This document shows positions 1 to 9,347 of a stretch of 48,464 bases of DNA, in pieces. The DNA is from Candidatus Nitrosopelagicus sp. (lineage in GTDB: Archaea > Thermoproteota > Nitrososphaeria > Nitrososphaerales > Nitrosopumilaceae): the NCBI GenBank assembly GCA_028344575.1, contig JAOMBO010000007.1, forward strand, positions 1 to 48,464. Reading direction: 5' to 3'. A program made the position numbers and the translations under genes. A model generated the notes under the pieces. The model was not told where the DNA came from and ran no database searches. It saw only the letters and a program-made list of their open reading frames with translations. Position 1 is the first letter of the stretch. The number at the start of each line of letters is the position of its first letter.

Positions 1-9
1 ATAACAAAT

Positions 10-396
10 ATGGATTTTCACGATGCCTTACCACTCATGATTTATGACGACAAATGCTATGTTTGCATAAAATTTGCTAAAATAATGAATTTCATAGCTA
101 AGGGAAAATTACGCATGATCGGTCATTATACAGAATTTGGAGAGAAAATTAGAGAAGAAATTCTAGAAGATGATGCATTGGAAATGTTTTGGTTTATTGA
201 TAAGGAAACAGCATATGGTGGAAGAGCAGCAATAGTTCCATTATTATCAGCAATTATTAGAGTTCATGGAAGAAAATTCAATGAAGTGAGCATTCAAGAA
301 TCATGTGACATAGGATGTAAGGATTCACTGGCTGTTTTTTTCCGTTCTGCCAGTCTAATTACTCATAGTAGAAAGATCAAAATAAATAATCTATAA
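10..396 (+). CDS. DCC/DUF393-family thiol-disulfide oxidoreductase-like protein
   Basis: A 128-residue protein. Its N-terminus has a beta strand followed by DDKCYVC, placing C16 and C19 in a CxxC arrangement right after an Asp-rich turn. This resembles the DGxCxxC signature of the DCC (DUF393) family of predicted thiol-disulfide oxidoreductases. The rest is mixed alpha/beta, with further cysteines near residues 98-103. The substrate is unknown. It lies 24 bp before the aminopeptidase gene on the same strand and may be co-transcribed with it. The start is uncertain because the frame is open to the left edge of the window. The family call rests on one motif and is moderate. Confidence 0.6.
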   Translation: MDFHDALPLMIYDDKCYVCIKFAKIMNFIAKGKLRMIGHYTEFGEKIREEILEDDALEMFWFIDKETAYGGRAAIVPLLSAIIRVHGRKFNEVSIQESCDIGCKDSLAVFFRSASLITHSRKIKINNL

Positions 397-420
397 AAAA
401 AGTATTTTTTAGAAGAATAT

Positions 421-1899
421 ATGCGAATTAGAACAGGAACAGAGTCTCCAGTGAAAAGAAAGACCTCAGTTTTATGTGCATTTTGTTTTGAGGATAATGT
501 ACCAATAGGATTAGGTAAATTAAATAAAAAAATAGATCAAACAATTTCACAATCAATTAAAGAGATTAATGGTCAAAAAGGTAAAATTTCAATTATTCAT
601 TCACATAAAGAAATTCCATCAGACAGAATTTTGATTGCAGGATTAGGTAAAAAGAATAAACTAAACACAGATACAATCAGAGATGTTACAGGCATTATTA
701 CAAAAAAGATTCATGAATTAAAAATAAGAGAATTTTCAATTATAATTCCAGATAAAATTTCAATTAAAAATGATCAGGTTATTTCTGCAATAGTTGAAGG
801 AGCAAATCTCTCACTATATGAGTTTGATTTATTTAAAAAAGAAAAATCTACTAACACCGAATTAGATTTAACACTGTTAACTTCTGATAAAAATGCACAA
901 AAAATAATTAAAAATTCAATTATAGTTTCTGATGCGGTTAAATTTACAAGAGATGTTGCAAATCTTCCACCAAATGAATGCCCTCCAATGAAATTAGGAG
1001 ATATAGCAAAGAAAATTGCAAACCAAAATAAGATGAAATGTACAATATTTTCAAAAAATGAGATTAAATCAAAAGGATTAGGAGGAGTAACTGCAGTTGG
1101 ACAAGGAAGCAAAAATGAACCTAAATTCATAATTTTAGAATATAGAAATGGTAAGAAAGAACAAAAACCAATTTTACTTGTTGGTAAAGCAGTAACATTT
1201 GACACGGGAGGAATTTCCTTAAAACCTGGTTTAAACATGGACGAGATGAAATTTGATAAATGTGGAGGTTGTACAGTGTTAGGAGTAATGAAAGCAGTCT
1301 CAGAATTAAAACTTCCAATTAACTTAGTTGCAGTAATTCCATCTGTAGAAAATATGCCAAGTGGAGAGGCATTTAGGCCAGGAGATATTATAAAATTATT
1401 TAATGGAAAAACTGCAGAAATTTTAAACACAGATGCAGAAGGAAGATTGATTTTAGCCGATGGGCTTGCATATGGAATAAAACATTATCAACCATCCATG
1501 GTAATGGATTTTGCGACATTAACTGGAGCTTGTATTATCGCATTAGGAACTAATGTAGCAGCAATAGTAAGTAATAATGTAAAACTTGCATCAAAAATTA
1601 AAACTGCATCAGAAAAAACCTCTGAAGAAGTTTGGGAACTACCAATAAATGATGATTATATGGACATGGTAAAATCCAAAGTTGCAGATATTAAAAATCT
1701 TGGAATGGGAAAAGCGGCAGGAACAATTACTGCGGCAGCATTTTTAGCAAATTCAGTAGGAAATGTACCATGGGTACATTTTGATATCGCTGGAACTGCA
1801 TGGATACAACCATCCACTAAAAAGAAATCATATAATTCACATGGCGCTACAGGATTCGGAGTGAGATTAGTAGTGAATTATCTCATGAATCAAAAATAA
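421..1899 (+). CDS. pepA: Leucyl aminopeptidase (M17 family)
   Basis: Cytosolic metallo-exopeptidase that removes N-terminal residues from peptides. The 492 residues match the usual M17 length. The N-terminal domain (about 1-165) is poorly conserved. The catalytic domain carries the expected two-metal ligands: K256 and D261 in VGKAVTFDTGG, D279, then D338 and E340 in NTDAEGRL. The catalytic Lys (K268) and Arg (R342) are also present. The gene follows the DCC-like gene by 24 bp and ends 3 bp from the convergent membrane-protein gene. The family assignment is secure; preference for leucine is inferred from the family name only. Confidence 0.95.
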   Translation: MRIRTGTESPVKRKTSVLCAFCFEDNVPIGLGKLNKKIDQTISQSIKEINGQKGKISIIHSHKEIPSDRILIAGLGKKNKLNTDTIRDVTGIITKKIHELKIREFSIIIPDKISIKNDQVISAIVEGANLSLYEFDLFKKEKSTNTELDLTLLTSDKNAQKIIKNSIIVSDAVKFTRDVANLPPNECPPMKLGDIAKKIANQNKMKCTIFSKNEIKSKGLGGVTAVGQGSKNEPKFIILEYRNGKKEQKPILLVGKAVTFDTGGISLKPGLNMDEMKFDKCGGCTVLGVMKAVSELKLPINLVAVIPSVENMPSGEAFRPGDIIKLFNGKTAEILNTDAEGRLILADGLAYGIKHYQPSMVMDFATLTGACIIALGTNVAAIVSNNVKLASKIKTASEKTSEEVWELPINDDYMDMVKSKVADIKNLGMGKAAGTITAAAFLANSVGNVPWVHFDIAGTAWIQPSTKKKSYNSHGATGFGVRLVVNYLMNQK

Positions 1900-1902
1900 A
1901 TG

Positions 1903-2133
1903 CTATTGATTTGTAATTTTTCTAAATATCCAATTTTTGATTTTTAGTAATGCAAGTACCCAAATAAAGATCAGAATCATAGCAATTAGCACTTTTGCAC
2001 CAGAATTAATTAAAGGATCTAGATCTCCAGCACCTGAAAATGATAAAGGTCCAATAAAAACTACCATCAATCCACCACCAATTAAGATTAAAATCCACAT
2101 TGCAAAAATGAATGAAAAAATTGGTATAGACAT
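1903..2133 (-). CDS. Small membrane protein, two transmembrane segments
   Basis: A 76-residue protein of unknown function. Residues about 5-30 and 47-68 are strongly hydrophobic, joined by a loop containing FSGAGDLDPLINSG, with a basic C-terminus (KIKNWIFRKITNQ). Its ATG overlaps the stop of the upstream GT4 transferase by one base (TGATG), so the two are almost certainly translated from one message. This suggests, without proving, a membrane role linked to lipid-linked sugar synthesis. I recognise no family. Confidence 0.7.
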   Translation of the reverse strand: MSIPIFSFIFAMWILILIGGGLMVVFIGPLSFSGAGDLDPLINSGAKVLIAMILIFIWVLALLKIKNWIFRKITNQ

Positions 2134-3122
2134 CAGATATTCACTCCCATCATAAATGCAGTAATTATAGCAAGAATTCCAGAAAATATCCCTAGTTTGA
2201 AAATTTCATACCCAATTTGTTTTTCACTAAGAGGTTTTTTTGCAATAAGTAATCTAACTAAAGTAATTGGAGCATGATTTTCAGAAGTAGTTTGTAATTT
2301 CCAATCATCAGTATGAGATGTAGGATTTTTTATTTCACGATGCTCAACAATTTTCTTTACACTAGAAAGAAACAAGAAAGAATTAATGATTGCCGGAAGT
2401 ATTGCAATGGCAGCTATAACTTCCACACTACCAATTATTGCAATTCCTCCATAGAATACACCAAAAGTTATTGCGCCAGAATCACCAGGAAAAACTTTGC
2501 TTGGGAATTTATGATACTTGTAAAATGCAAGTGATGAAAATGCTAAACATAATGAAACAATTCCTACTTCATAATTTTGTAATATGAATAAACATATTGA
2601 TAATGCAAAACTTGCAATTGTAATAAATCCACTTGCAACTCCATTTAGAACATCAATTGAATTAATTGTATTACCCATAATTGGAATCATGAATACAACT
2701 AGTGCCATGTATAGTAATGGTATTTGAACTGTTCCAAATAATGGAAAATCTAGATTTGAGTCATATGCACCAAGTAACAGAATAGGTGCAGCACAAAATG
2801 CAAGAGCTAATGGTTTGAACCATCCACCCATAGTTTTTTTATCATCAATCAGTCCTACAACAAATGCAAAGAAAGTTGTTAAAATTACAGCAAGTATTTC
2901 AGAGATTGGGAAAAATATATACAAAATAATTAATGAAGATTCAATTCCAACAATAATTGATAATCCACCAGGTCTTGCAACCATTGTTTTTTCTTTTTTA
3001 TTTGCATCAACAACAGTAATGTTACGTTTTTCTAAAGCACGTATTACAAAAGGAGTCAACCCATATACTGAAAAAAATGCAATTGTAATTGCAATTATTG
3101 CTGGGATTATTAGTTGTTCCAA
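2133..3122 (-). CDS. Glycosyltransferase family 4 (UDP-HexNAc-1-phosphate:polyprenyl-phosphate transferase type)
   Basis: Integral membrane enzyme of the MraY/WecA/Alg7 superfamily, which moves a sugar 1-phosphate from a UDP-sugar to a polyprenyl (in archaea, dolichyl) phosphate. This is the first step of N-glycan or other surface-glycan assembly. The 329 residues form about ten hydrophobic segments. The family marks are present: adjacent D93-D94 in the first cytoplasmic loop, NSIDVLNG (N154, D157, N160) and PGDSG (D214). The start is TTG, directly after the Hel308 stop codon, so it belongs to the Gins23-MCM-Hel308 transcript. The exact sugar (GlcNAc as in AglH, or another) cannot be read from the sequence. 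Confidence 0.88.
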   Translation of the reverse strand: MEQLIIPAIIAITIAFFSVYGLTPFVIRALEKRNITVVDANKKEKTMVARPGGLSIIVGIESSLIILYIFFPISEILAVILTTFFAFVVGLIDDKKTMGGWFKPLALAFCAAPILLLGAYDSNLDFPLFGTVQIPLLYMALVVFMIPIMGNTINSIDVLNGVASGFITIASFALSICLFILQNYEVGIVSLCLAFSSLAFYKYHKFPSKVFPGDSGAITFGVFYGGIAIIGSVEVIAAIAILPAIINSFLFLSSVKKIVEHREIKNPTSHTDDWKLQTTSENHAPITLVRLLIAKKPLSEKQIGYEIFKLGIFSGILAIITAFMMGVNI

Positions 3123-5339
3123 TTATCTGACCTTTTCTACTTGAGACTTGATACTTTTTGCAAGAATTATACCAATTTTATCTATTGCTGCTAATTTCTC
3201 AAGAGGTGTTTTTTTGAGTAAATCTTTGTTTTTGTAGCCGTTTTTGTACAAAATTTGGGCACGAACCCGTCCAATTTGTTTAATTTTTACTAATTCAAGA
3301 TATTTCTCTGGAACACCATGAACTATTTGCATTCTAAGTAAATCCAATTCACCTATAAGATTCTGATATTCAGATACAATCTTTTTTTGTTCATTCTCTT
3401 TTGCATAATCTCTCCAAAATTTAACAATCTCTGTAAAAGTATATGCCAAATCTTTTGCATTTTCTTTAATATAGAATATATCACCAGGTTCAGCATCAAA
3501 ATGTTCTGACATATCCTGATATGTCATAGCATCAATCCACTTGTAAAGAATTAAGAGACTTTTGAAACAATCTTCACTTGAAAAATTTTGATGTCGATAT
3601 AATTTTTCATTTTTATTTATGAGATCATCCATAGAGTCCTGATATTTATCAGGTACTGGATATTGTGAATAAAATTCAGGAAGATTTGTAATCATATGTA
3701 ATATTCCAAATGTATGTTTTGTCCCTCTCACATAATCTTCAATATAAGCAGTCATATCAAAAGCGGTTTTTGGATCAATTCTTAGATAAAAAACTCTAAT
3801 ACCAAATTTTGTAGGTTCAAAACCATTTTCATCAGTGATCATTCCATATTCTTTTAATTTTTCAAGTTGTTTTGTTACTTTTTTTTCTAATACAGAATCA
3901 TCTGAAAGTTGATATGCAGCAAAAGTTTGTGAAAAGAATTTTATTATTTTTTCATATGATGTTGGATTAAATTTTGATGCAGTATAGATAAACCCAAGTA
4001 GATTTATTCTTAAAGAACTATCTTCATCCAAAGTTTTTGATTCTAATGGTTCAGGTTCACCATCAACATAATGTTCTAATATTTCATCAGGATATCCTTT
4101 TGAGATAATTATTGATTCACCCATATCGTCATATTGCGGTCGTCCAGCTCTTCCACACATTTGTTTATATTCTAAAATACTAATTTTTTCTAAACCATTA
4201 CTTGTATATCTCATAACACTTGGAATTACAACTCTACGTGCAGGTAAATTTACACCCGCAGCTAAAGTAGGAGTTGCAGTTAAGAATTTTATGTGTCTGT
4301 TTTTATATTCAGTTTCAATTATTGTACGACATCTTTGATCAAGTCCTGCATGATGAAATGCTGTGCCATTTTTTACCATTTGTGCTAATTCAGTGGTTAA
4401 TTTTGTATTATCATAACTATCTTTTGGGAGAATTTTCTTTGAAATTTTTTCTAGTTCTTTTCTTTGATTTCCATTAAGCATTTTTACAACATCACGCCCA
4501 GCCTCTTTTGCCCATGCTACAGCATTTTTTCTTGTCATTGCAAATATCAAGCATTGATCTCCATTATCGACGGTATCCAATCCTAAACCAATCCAATCTT
4601 TTTGATGCCTAGATTCTTGACGGTCATTTGTAAGATTACCTTCAGTTTCTTCCCTATCCTGGTTTGTTATGATATGTCTACTGTAAACGGCTTCAGATAA
4701 TGGAACACGCCTAAATGTACTTTCAACTAATTCACAGTCTAACCAATCTGCAAGTTCGTCACTATTCGATATTGTGGCACTAAGCCCAATAATTCTAGGG
4801 GGATTTTTTCCAATAAAACCAGATCTAAGTCGAGTTAGAACAATTTCTAGTGTTGGACCACGTGTATCATCACCAATTAGATGAATTTCATCAGAAACTA
4901 CCAAACCTATATCATAAATCCAATCTTGTTGAAATGCCATATTTGCATCCATACTTTCGTTTGTAAGAAATATTACATCTGCATCTTCTAGTTTCTCTTT
5001 TTTTTCTTTTGAATCTCCAGTAGATAATGCAACTTTTATTTTTCTACCAAGATTTAATTTTTCAAGTTTTTTAAACTCTTCAAATTTTTCACTAGTTAGT
5101 GCACGTAACGGGGTTAGATAGATAACTTTGGTTTTATATTTTGAAAGATGTGATAAAATCGCTAACATAGCAATTAGTGTTTTTCCGCTTGCAGTAGGTA
5201 TTGTGATTAAAAAATTTTTTTTATCATCAAATAATCCAGCCTTTACAGATTGTTCTTGTGGTTCAAAAAGTTCTTTGTAACCTTCAGAGGTCAGAAAATC
5301 AATTACTTTAGGTTCTAAATCAAGTTTACTTACTTTCAT
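3123..5339 (-). CDS. hel308: Hel308-type superfamily 2 DNA helicase
   Basis: ATP-dependent 3'-5' DNA helicase of the archaeal Hel308 family (related to eukaryotic HELQ), which acts at stalled replication forks. The 738 residues show motif I TIPTASGKT (46-54), motif II DEIH (150-153), LSATI, the HHAGL motif near residue 325, and the motif VI region with GRAGRP near 395. These are followed by winged-helix and ratchet regions and a C-terminal helix-hairpin-helix (about 690-735). Length and order match the family. Its ATG overlaps the MCM stop by 4 bp (ATGA). Co-translation with MCM fits a replication-restart role. Confidence 0.94.
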   Translation of the reverse strand: MKVSKLDLEPKVIDFLTSEGYKELFEPQEQSVKAGLFDDKKNFLITIPTASGKTLIAMLAILSHLSKYKTKVIYLTPLRALTSEKFEEFKKLEKLNLGRKIKVALSTGDSKEKKEKLEDADVIFLTNESMDANMAFQQDWIYDIGLVVSDEIHLIGDDTRGPTLEIVLTRLRSGFIGKNPPRIIGLSATISNSDELADWLDCELVESTFRRVPLSEAVYSRHIITNQDREETEGNLTNDRQESRHQKDWIGLGLDTVDNGDQCLIFAMTRKNAVAWAKEAGRDVVKMLNGNQRKELEKISKKILPKDSYDNTKLTTELAQMVKNGTAFHHAGLDQRCRTIIETEYKNRHIKFLTATPTLAAGVNLPARRVVIPSVMRYTSNGLEKISILEYKQMCGRAGRPQYDDMGESIIISKGYPDEILEHYVDGEPEPLESKTLDEDSSLRINLLGFIYTASKFNPTSYEKIIKFFSQTFAAYQLSDDSVLEKKVTKQLEKLKEYGMITDENGFEPTKFGIRVFYLRIDPKTAFDMTAYIEDYVRGTKHTFGILHMITNLPEFYSQYPVPDKYQDSMDDLINKNEKLYRHQNFSSEDCFKSLLILYKWIDAMTYQDMSEHFDAEPGDIFYIKENAKDLAYTFTEIVKFWRDYAKENEQKKIVSEYQNLIGELDLLRMQIVHGVPEKYLELVKIKQIGRVRAQILYKNGYKNKDLLKKTPLEKLAAIDKIGIILAKSIKSQVEKVR

Positions 5340-7417
5340 ACTATGTTATAATGACCAGGTTTTGACTCATAAATAGATGAGTCTCTAGCCATCTTTCGAA
5401 TAAAGTTTTTAGCTTCTTCTTCAGTAAACTTATCAGTCTTTGTTAGTTCTTCTACAAGTTGTTTTTCATCAACAGGAGTTTTGTGCTCACCTTCTAATGA
5501 TTTCATTATATCCATGAATAATTGCATTTTTGATACTTCACTACGAGGTCTTCCTTGTAGTACACCTAGATCTACTTTACCGGTATTCACATCAATTCCT
5601 GCTACCTCAAACATACTTTGGAGTAAATCAATTGCACGTTGTGCATCTTCAGCCTCAACTTGAGTTTTTAAGAGTAAACGTGCACGTGCAGTTGCTAATC
5701 TAATCAAACCCTCTAACTGTCTAGGTGTAACAGTTATCATTTCTTCAGCTTCAACGGTTCTCATTTTCATATAATAATCAAGAATTTTTTCTTCGGCCTC
5801 TTTTGTGAGTGTTGGATTAATTCGTTTTACATATGAGAGATACTTGGTTAATGTTTCAGAATCAATTAAAGATTTTTTATCAATACCACTTGGAGTATGT
5901 AAATTAATAATATGTTGTGCGATTTTTGTATCTCTTTCTTTTGAGGGTTTATCACGTACTACAAAAATTAAATCAAAACGAGTAAGTAATGGAACTGGAA
6001 GATTAACATTTTCTGTAATATTTTTGAAAGGATCATATTTTCCATACATTGGGTTTGCAGCTGCAAGGATAGATGTACGTGCATTTAATGTTGCAACAAT
6101 TCCTCCTTTAGAAATACTTGCAGTTTGTTGTTCCATAACCTCATGTAATGCACTTCTATCTTCGGTTTTCATTTTATCAAATTCATCAATACATACCAAT
6201 CCTTGATCACCAAGTACTGTTGCACCTGCTTCTAACATGAAAATTCCATTTGTATCCCTAACAACTGCAGCAGTTAAACCAGCAGCAGTAGAACCTCTTC
6301 CAGAAGTGTATAAACCACGAGGAGCAACCCTAACACAAAATTTTAGCATTTCACTTTTTGCAGTACCAGGATCACCAACTAAGAATATGTTGATATCACC
6401 TCTAATTTTGCTTCCATCTTCCAATTCTCTTTGTGTAGAGCCAGCCATTAGTAACAAAATAGACTCCTTGATTATTTCATGACCTGTAATGTGAGGTGCA
6501 TAAGAATCAATAAGTTGTTGATACAAATCAGGGCTTTTCGATAAGGATTTAATCATTTTTTCATCTTCAGATGAAATTTCTTCTCGTTGGATTTTTCGTG
6601 ATTTTTTATCTTTTTTACCACCACCCAAAAATTCCACATTATTTCCATCCAATCGTAATCGGTATAGTGGACTACTGTTTTTTGATACACCGCTCATTTT
6701 CTCTTGTTCAATTCTTACTACTCCTGTAAGGACTACCCGGTCACCAGGTCTGGCATTATCTACCAAATCTTGTTTTACGGTCACATCCAGATAATGAGGT
6801 AATTGACCAGGCGGAAGATCTTCAGGCAATTCTTGAAGACGTACAAATTGTACATCTATGAAACGACTAGATTCAGGCTCAACACCAAGTTCTCTATGAG
6901 CACACTTTGGATTTGAACATTGTACAGGCGATGTTAAAGATAAACCATGTCCAAGAAGTACGTCAGTTCTATGACCTTCTGGACAAACAAAGACCAATTC
7001 TTTTGCAAGAGGTTTTACTTCTGATGCTCTTAACACCATTCCAGAAACACTAGTTATCTTTCCAATAACTTCTGCATTAATTTGACGTAGACTTCGTTGT
7101 ACAGGATAATTTGCAATTCGTGCTCTAATTTCATGTTCAATTTTTTTTGCATATTTTGGAAAACGTTCTTGTAAGATCTCTTTGATCGCTCTTGAAAAGG
7201 CTTCTAGAATTGAATCAGGGTTTTCATGGAATACAGATTCAATGTCAGGATGTAATACAAGATCATTATAATCAACATTGATGAACTTTGATTTTGATGG
7301 CATCATATTATCAATATCGTCAACATATCGGAAATTTCCTTTTTCATCTTTAAACTCTAGTAGAAATTTTTTTACATAGTCAGATAATGCAGATTCGGTT
7401 TGTGTTTCAAGTGTCAT
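5336..7417 (-). CDS. mcm: Replicative DNA helicase MCM
   Basis: Homohexameric AAA+ replicative helicase. The N-terminal domain has a zinc site made of C145, H149, C167 and C172; a Cys-His pair in place of Cys-Cys is seen in archaeal MCMs. The AAA+ core has Walker A GDPGTAKS (348-355), Walker B CIDEF (409-413), sensor 1 AAANP, and the arginine finger in LTRFDL (R480). A C-terminal winged helix follows (about 620-693). The 693 residues are normal. The ATG overlaps the end of the Gins23 gene by 4 bp, and its own stop overlaps Hel308, so three replication genes form one overlapping chain. Confidence 0.97.
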   Translation of the reverse strand: MTLETQTESALSDYVKKFLLEFKDEKGNFRYVDDIDNMMPSKSKFINVDYNDLVLHPDIESVFHENPDSILEAFSRAIKEILQERFPKYAKKIEHEIRARIANYPVQRSLRQINAEVIGKITSVSGMVLRASEVKPLAKELVFVCPEGHRTDVLLGHGLSLTSPVQCSNPKCAHRELGVEPESSRFIDVQFVRLQELPEDLPPGQLPHYLDVTVKQDLVDNARPGDRVVLTGVVRIEQEKMSGVSKNSSPLYRLRLDGNNVEFLGGGKKDKKSRKIQREEISSEDEKMIKSLSKSPDLYQQLIDSYAPHITGHEIIKESILLLMAGSTQRELEDGSKIRGDINIFLVGDPGTAKSEMLKFCVRVAPRGLYTSGRGSTAAGLTAAVVRDTNGIFMLEAGATVLGDQGLVCIDEFDKMKTEDRSALHEVMEQQTASISKGGIVATLNARTSILAAANPMYGKYDPFKNITENVNLPVPLLTRFDLIFVVRDKPSKERDTKIAQHIINLHTPSGIDKKSLIDSETLTKYLSYVKRINPTLTKEAEEKILDYYMKMRTVEAEEMITVTPRQLEGLIRLATARARLLLKTQVEAEDAQRAIDLLQSMFEVAGIDVNTGKVDLGVLQGRPRSEVSKMQLFMDIMKSLEGEHKTPVDEKQLVEELTKTDKFTEEEAKNFIRKMARDSSIYESKPGHYNIV

Positions 7418-7929
7418 TTCTTTTTACCCAATATTTGTTCTTTAAATGCAAGACTAGCATTATGTATCTGATTATAATATACTTCTTCTTCTACACTTAG
7501 TTTTGACGAAAGGTCAGAAGTAAGTTTAGATGAGTCTGCTAATCTAACAATCTTACCTTGTCTTATTCTAACTAGTTGATTCAACATACTTTCTGCTTTA
7601 TCAAAATCAGCTGTTTCAAGTTTTTTCAGGTATGCGTTAAGTTTTATGTAAAAATGTTTTTCTAATGTTGCAAGTGAATCTTCATCTGCAATATCCTCTT
7701 TCACCTTTGCTTGTTTTAATTCTTTAATCATATCTTGTTCATGTAGAATTACATGTTTTTCAGATTCCAAAATATTAGCAACCCATCTAGGGATGTTCAT
7801 CATTTCATTTTCTTTTCCTTCTATCTGTACACCAGATACGTCCATCTTTAGGTCATGTTTGAATTCAACCTTAACGTCTTCTAGACCATATCCTATCGAA
7901 TGAACTTTGATTACATCTTCTAATTCCAA
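7414..7929 (-). CDS. GINS complex subunit, Gins23-like
   Basis: Subunit of GINS, the archaeal partner of MCM and Cdc45/RecJ-type proteins in the replicative helicase. The 171-residue protein has a small N-terminal beta-rich part ending in IPRWVANIL (about 46-54), which matches the Psf2/Psf3-like pattern in which a short B domain precedes the helical A domain. Helices with LVRIRQGKI follow. This order favours Gins23 over Gins51. The start is TTG; a TATA-like element 26 bp upstream supports it. The gene overlaps MCM by 4 bp. Sequence conservation is low in this family, so context carries part of the call. Confidence 0.8.
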   Translation of the reverse strand: MELEDVIKVHSIGYGLEDVKVEFKHDLKMDVSGVQIEGKENEMMNIPRWVANILESEKHVILHEQDMIKELKQAKVKEDIADEDSLATLEKHFYIKLNAYLKKLETADFDKAESMLNQLVRIRQGKIVRLADSSKLTSDLSSKLSVEEEVYYNQIHNASLAFKEQILGKKK

Positions 7930-8046
7930 TATTGATCACACACCTTTCAGGGATTTATGGACAGCGATCGATCAATTTTCTCGACAATTAGCTTTGATCA
8001 TTTGATCCTTCTAGGCATTTATTAATAACAAAATGAGTTTGCAACT
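7930..8046. promoter_or_regulatory. Divergent promoter region between gins and rfcS with TTGATC motifs
   Basis: This 117-bp spacer serves both directions. For rfcS, TTTATTAA (8018-8025) lies about 25 bp before the ATG. For gins, the minus strand reads CCATAAATCC near 7951-7960, about 26 bp before the TTG. Between them the hexamer TTGATC occurs at 7932, 7994 and 8002 on plus, and on minus across 7966-7975 where GATCGATC lies. The copies at 7993 and 8001 form a direct repeat spaced by 8 bp. This could be an operator shared by the replication genes; that is inference. Confidence 0.45.
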
Positions 8047-9003
8047 ATGACAATTTCAGATATTATGTGGGTAGAGAAGTATAGACCAAAGAAAATCTCA
8101 GAAGTAGTTAATCAAAAAGATATCAAAGGTAGCCTATCGGCATTACTCAAAAATCAAGAAGAGATGCCACATTTACTATTTTCAGGTTCTGCAGGAGTTG
8201 GAAAGACTACAATGGCATTATGCATTTCTAAAGAAATTTTGGGGGATAAATGGAAAGATTACACATTAGAACTCAATGCATCTGATGAAAGAGGAATAAA
8301 CATGGTGAGAGAACGAGTAAAAAAATTCTCAAGATTTGCAGGACTCGATACTGAGATTCCATTTAAGATAATAATTTTGGATGAAGCAGATGAGATGACC
8401 TCAGATGCTCAAACAGCATTGAGACGAATAATAGAAGATACAGCAAAATTTTGTAGATTTATTTTGATTGCAAATAATATTTCAAAAATTATTAATCCAA
8501 TTCAAAGTAGATGTGCAATTTTCAAATTCTCACAAATTGATGAAAAAGAGATAACTACACATCTAAAAGCTGTATTAAAAAAAGAGAAAGGAAAGGCCGA
8601 TGAGAAAGGTCTAAAGGAAATTGCAGAATATGCAGGAGGGGATCTTAGACACGCAATCAATTTATTACAAACTGCTGCAAGTACAGGAGATATTTCCCAA
8701 GATAGCGTGAAGGCTGCTGCAGGATTAACAAAAACAAATGATGTAGATGATGTTCTGAAGTTAGCAGTTTCTGGAAAGATTCAGGATTCTAGAAATAAAA
8801 TGATTGAATTGGTAAAAGTATATGGAATGTCAGAATCTGATTTTCTAAAATATATCAATCAAGCATTATTTTCTGGAAAATATGAAAACTTAGAAGAGTT
8901 ATCACAAATTATAGCAAAATATGATTATAGAATTTTGGTTGGTTCTAATCCAGAGATTCAATTATCAGCAATGCTTGCAGAGTTAGGAAAATTTTCTAAA
9001 TAA
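8047..9003 (+). CDS. rfcS: Replication factor C small subunit (clamp loader)
   Basis: AAA+ ATPase that, with the large subunit (not in this window), loads the PCNA sliding clamp. The 318 residues begin with WVEKYRPK, the RFC box near the N-terminus. Walker A is GSAGVGKT (47-54), Walker B ends in DEAD (112-115), and the SRC arginine-finger motif is at 154-156. A C-terminal helical collar follows. Two in-frame ATGs are possible (8047 and 8065); the first is preferred because the TATA-like element lies 25 bp from it. The stop abuts the stop of the next, convergent gene with no spacing. Confidence 0.96.
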   Translation: MTISDIMWVEKYRPKKISEVVNQKDIKGSLSALLKNQEEMPHLLFSGSAGVGKTTMALCISKEILGDKWKDYTLELNASDERGINMVRERVKKFSRFAGLDTEIPFKIIILDEADEMTSDAQTALRRIIEDTAKFCRFILIANNISKIINPIQSRCAIFKFSQIDEKEITTHLKAVLKKEKGKADEKGLKEIAEYAGGDLRHAINLLQTAASTGDISQDSVKAAAGLTKTNDVDDVLKLAVSGKIQDSRNKMIELVKVYGMSESDFLKYINQALFSGKYENLEELSQIIAKYDYRILVGSNPEIQLSAMLAELGKFSK

Positions 9004-9294
9004 TTAAAAACCCTCAGGTGGTTTTTGAACAAACACATTACAAACTAATGCATCGGTATTCTCATCCCTATACTGAACATTACAAGAAACAAATTTCCCC
9101 TTTAATGCACGTTCAAGATCTTCAGGAGTTGTTTCTTTGTATTCAGGATTTTCAGGATTATCAATTTTAGATATTATGATTTTCTCTAGTTTACCATACT
9201 GTTCTTGATTATCTTTTCTATAATGAGTCACATCTAATTCAAATGCATTTCCAGAAATACATCTTACAACTGGTCCTCCAATTCCGTCACCCAT
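9004..9294 (-). CDS. Small protein of unknown function
   Basis: A 96-residue soluble protein with no motif I recognise. It has a predicted beta-rich N-terminal half (VVRCISGNAFELDVTHY), a charged middle, and a C-terminal beta pair (FVSCNVQYRDEN, ALVCNVFVQ). It contains three cysteines but no CxxC pair. It ends exactly where the convergent rfcS gene ends. A tRNA-Ser gene on the same strand lies 53 bp downstream of... its own start side, that is, upstream in its transcription direction. It looks like a genuine gene because its length fills the space and codon use resembles its neighbours, but no function can be assigned. Confidence 0.65.
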   Translation of the reverse strand: MGDGIGGPVVRCISGNAFELDVTHYRKDNQEQYGKLEKIIISKIDNPENPEYKETTPEDLERALKGKFVSCNVQYRDENTDALVCNVFVQKPPEGF

Positions 9295-9347
9295 GTATAA
9301 TTACATAATAATAGTGGTATAAATTTCAAAATAAATTAAAATTTAAA

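Noticed and set aside
774-1430. A 218-codon open frame on the minus strand inside the aminopeptidase gene
   Set aside because: It lies wholly opposite a confidently identified M17 enzyme, has no recognisable motif, and AT-rich coding DNA often leaves such frames open on the complementary strand.
7930-8046. Reading the GATC cluster as Dam methylation sites or a replication origin
   Set aside because: Dam-type control is not expected in this group, and there are no ORB repeats or an orc1/cdc6 gene nearby, so only a regulatory reading is kept.
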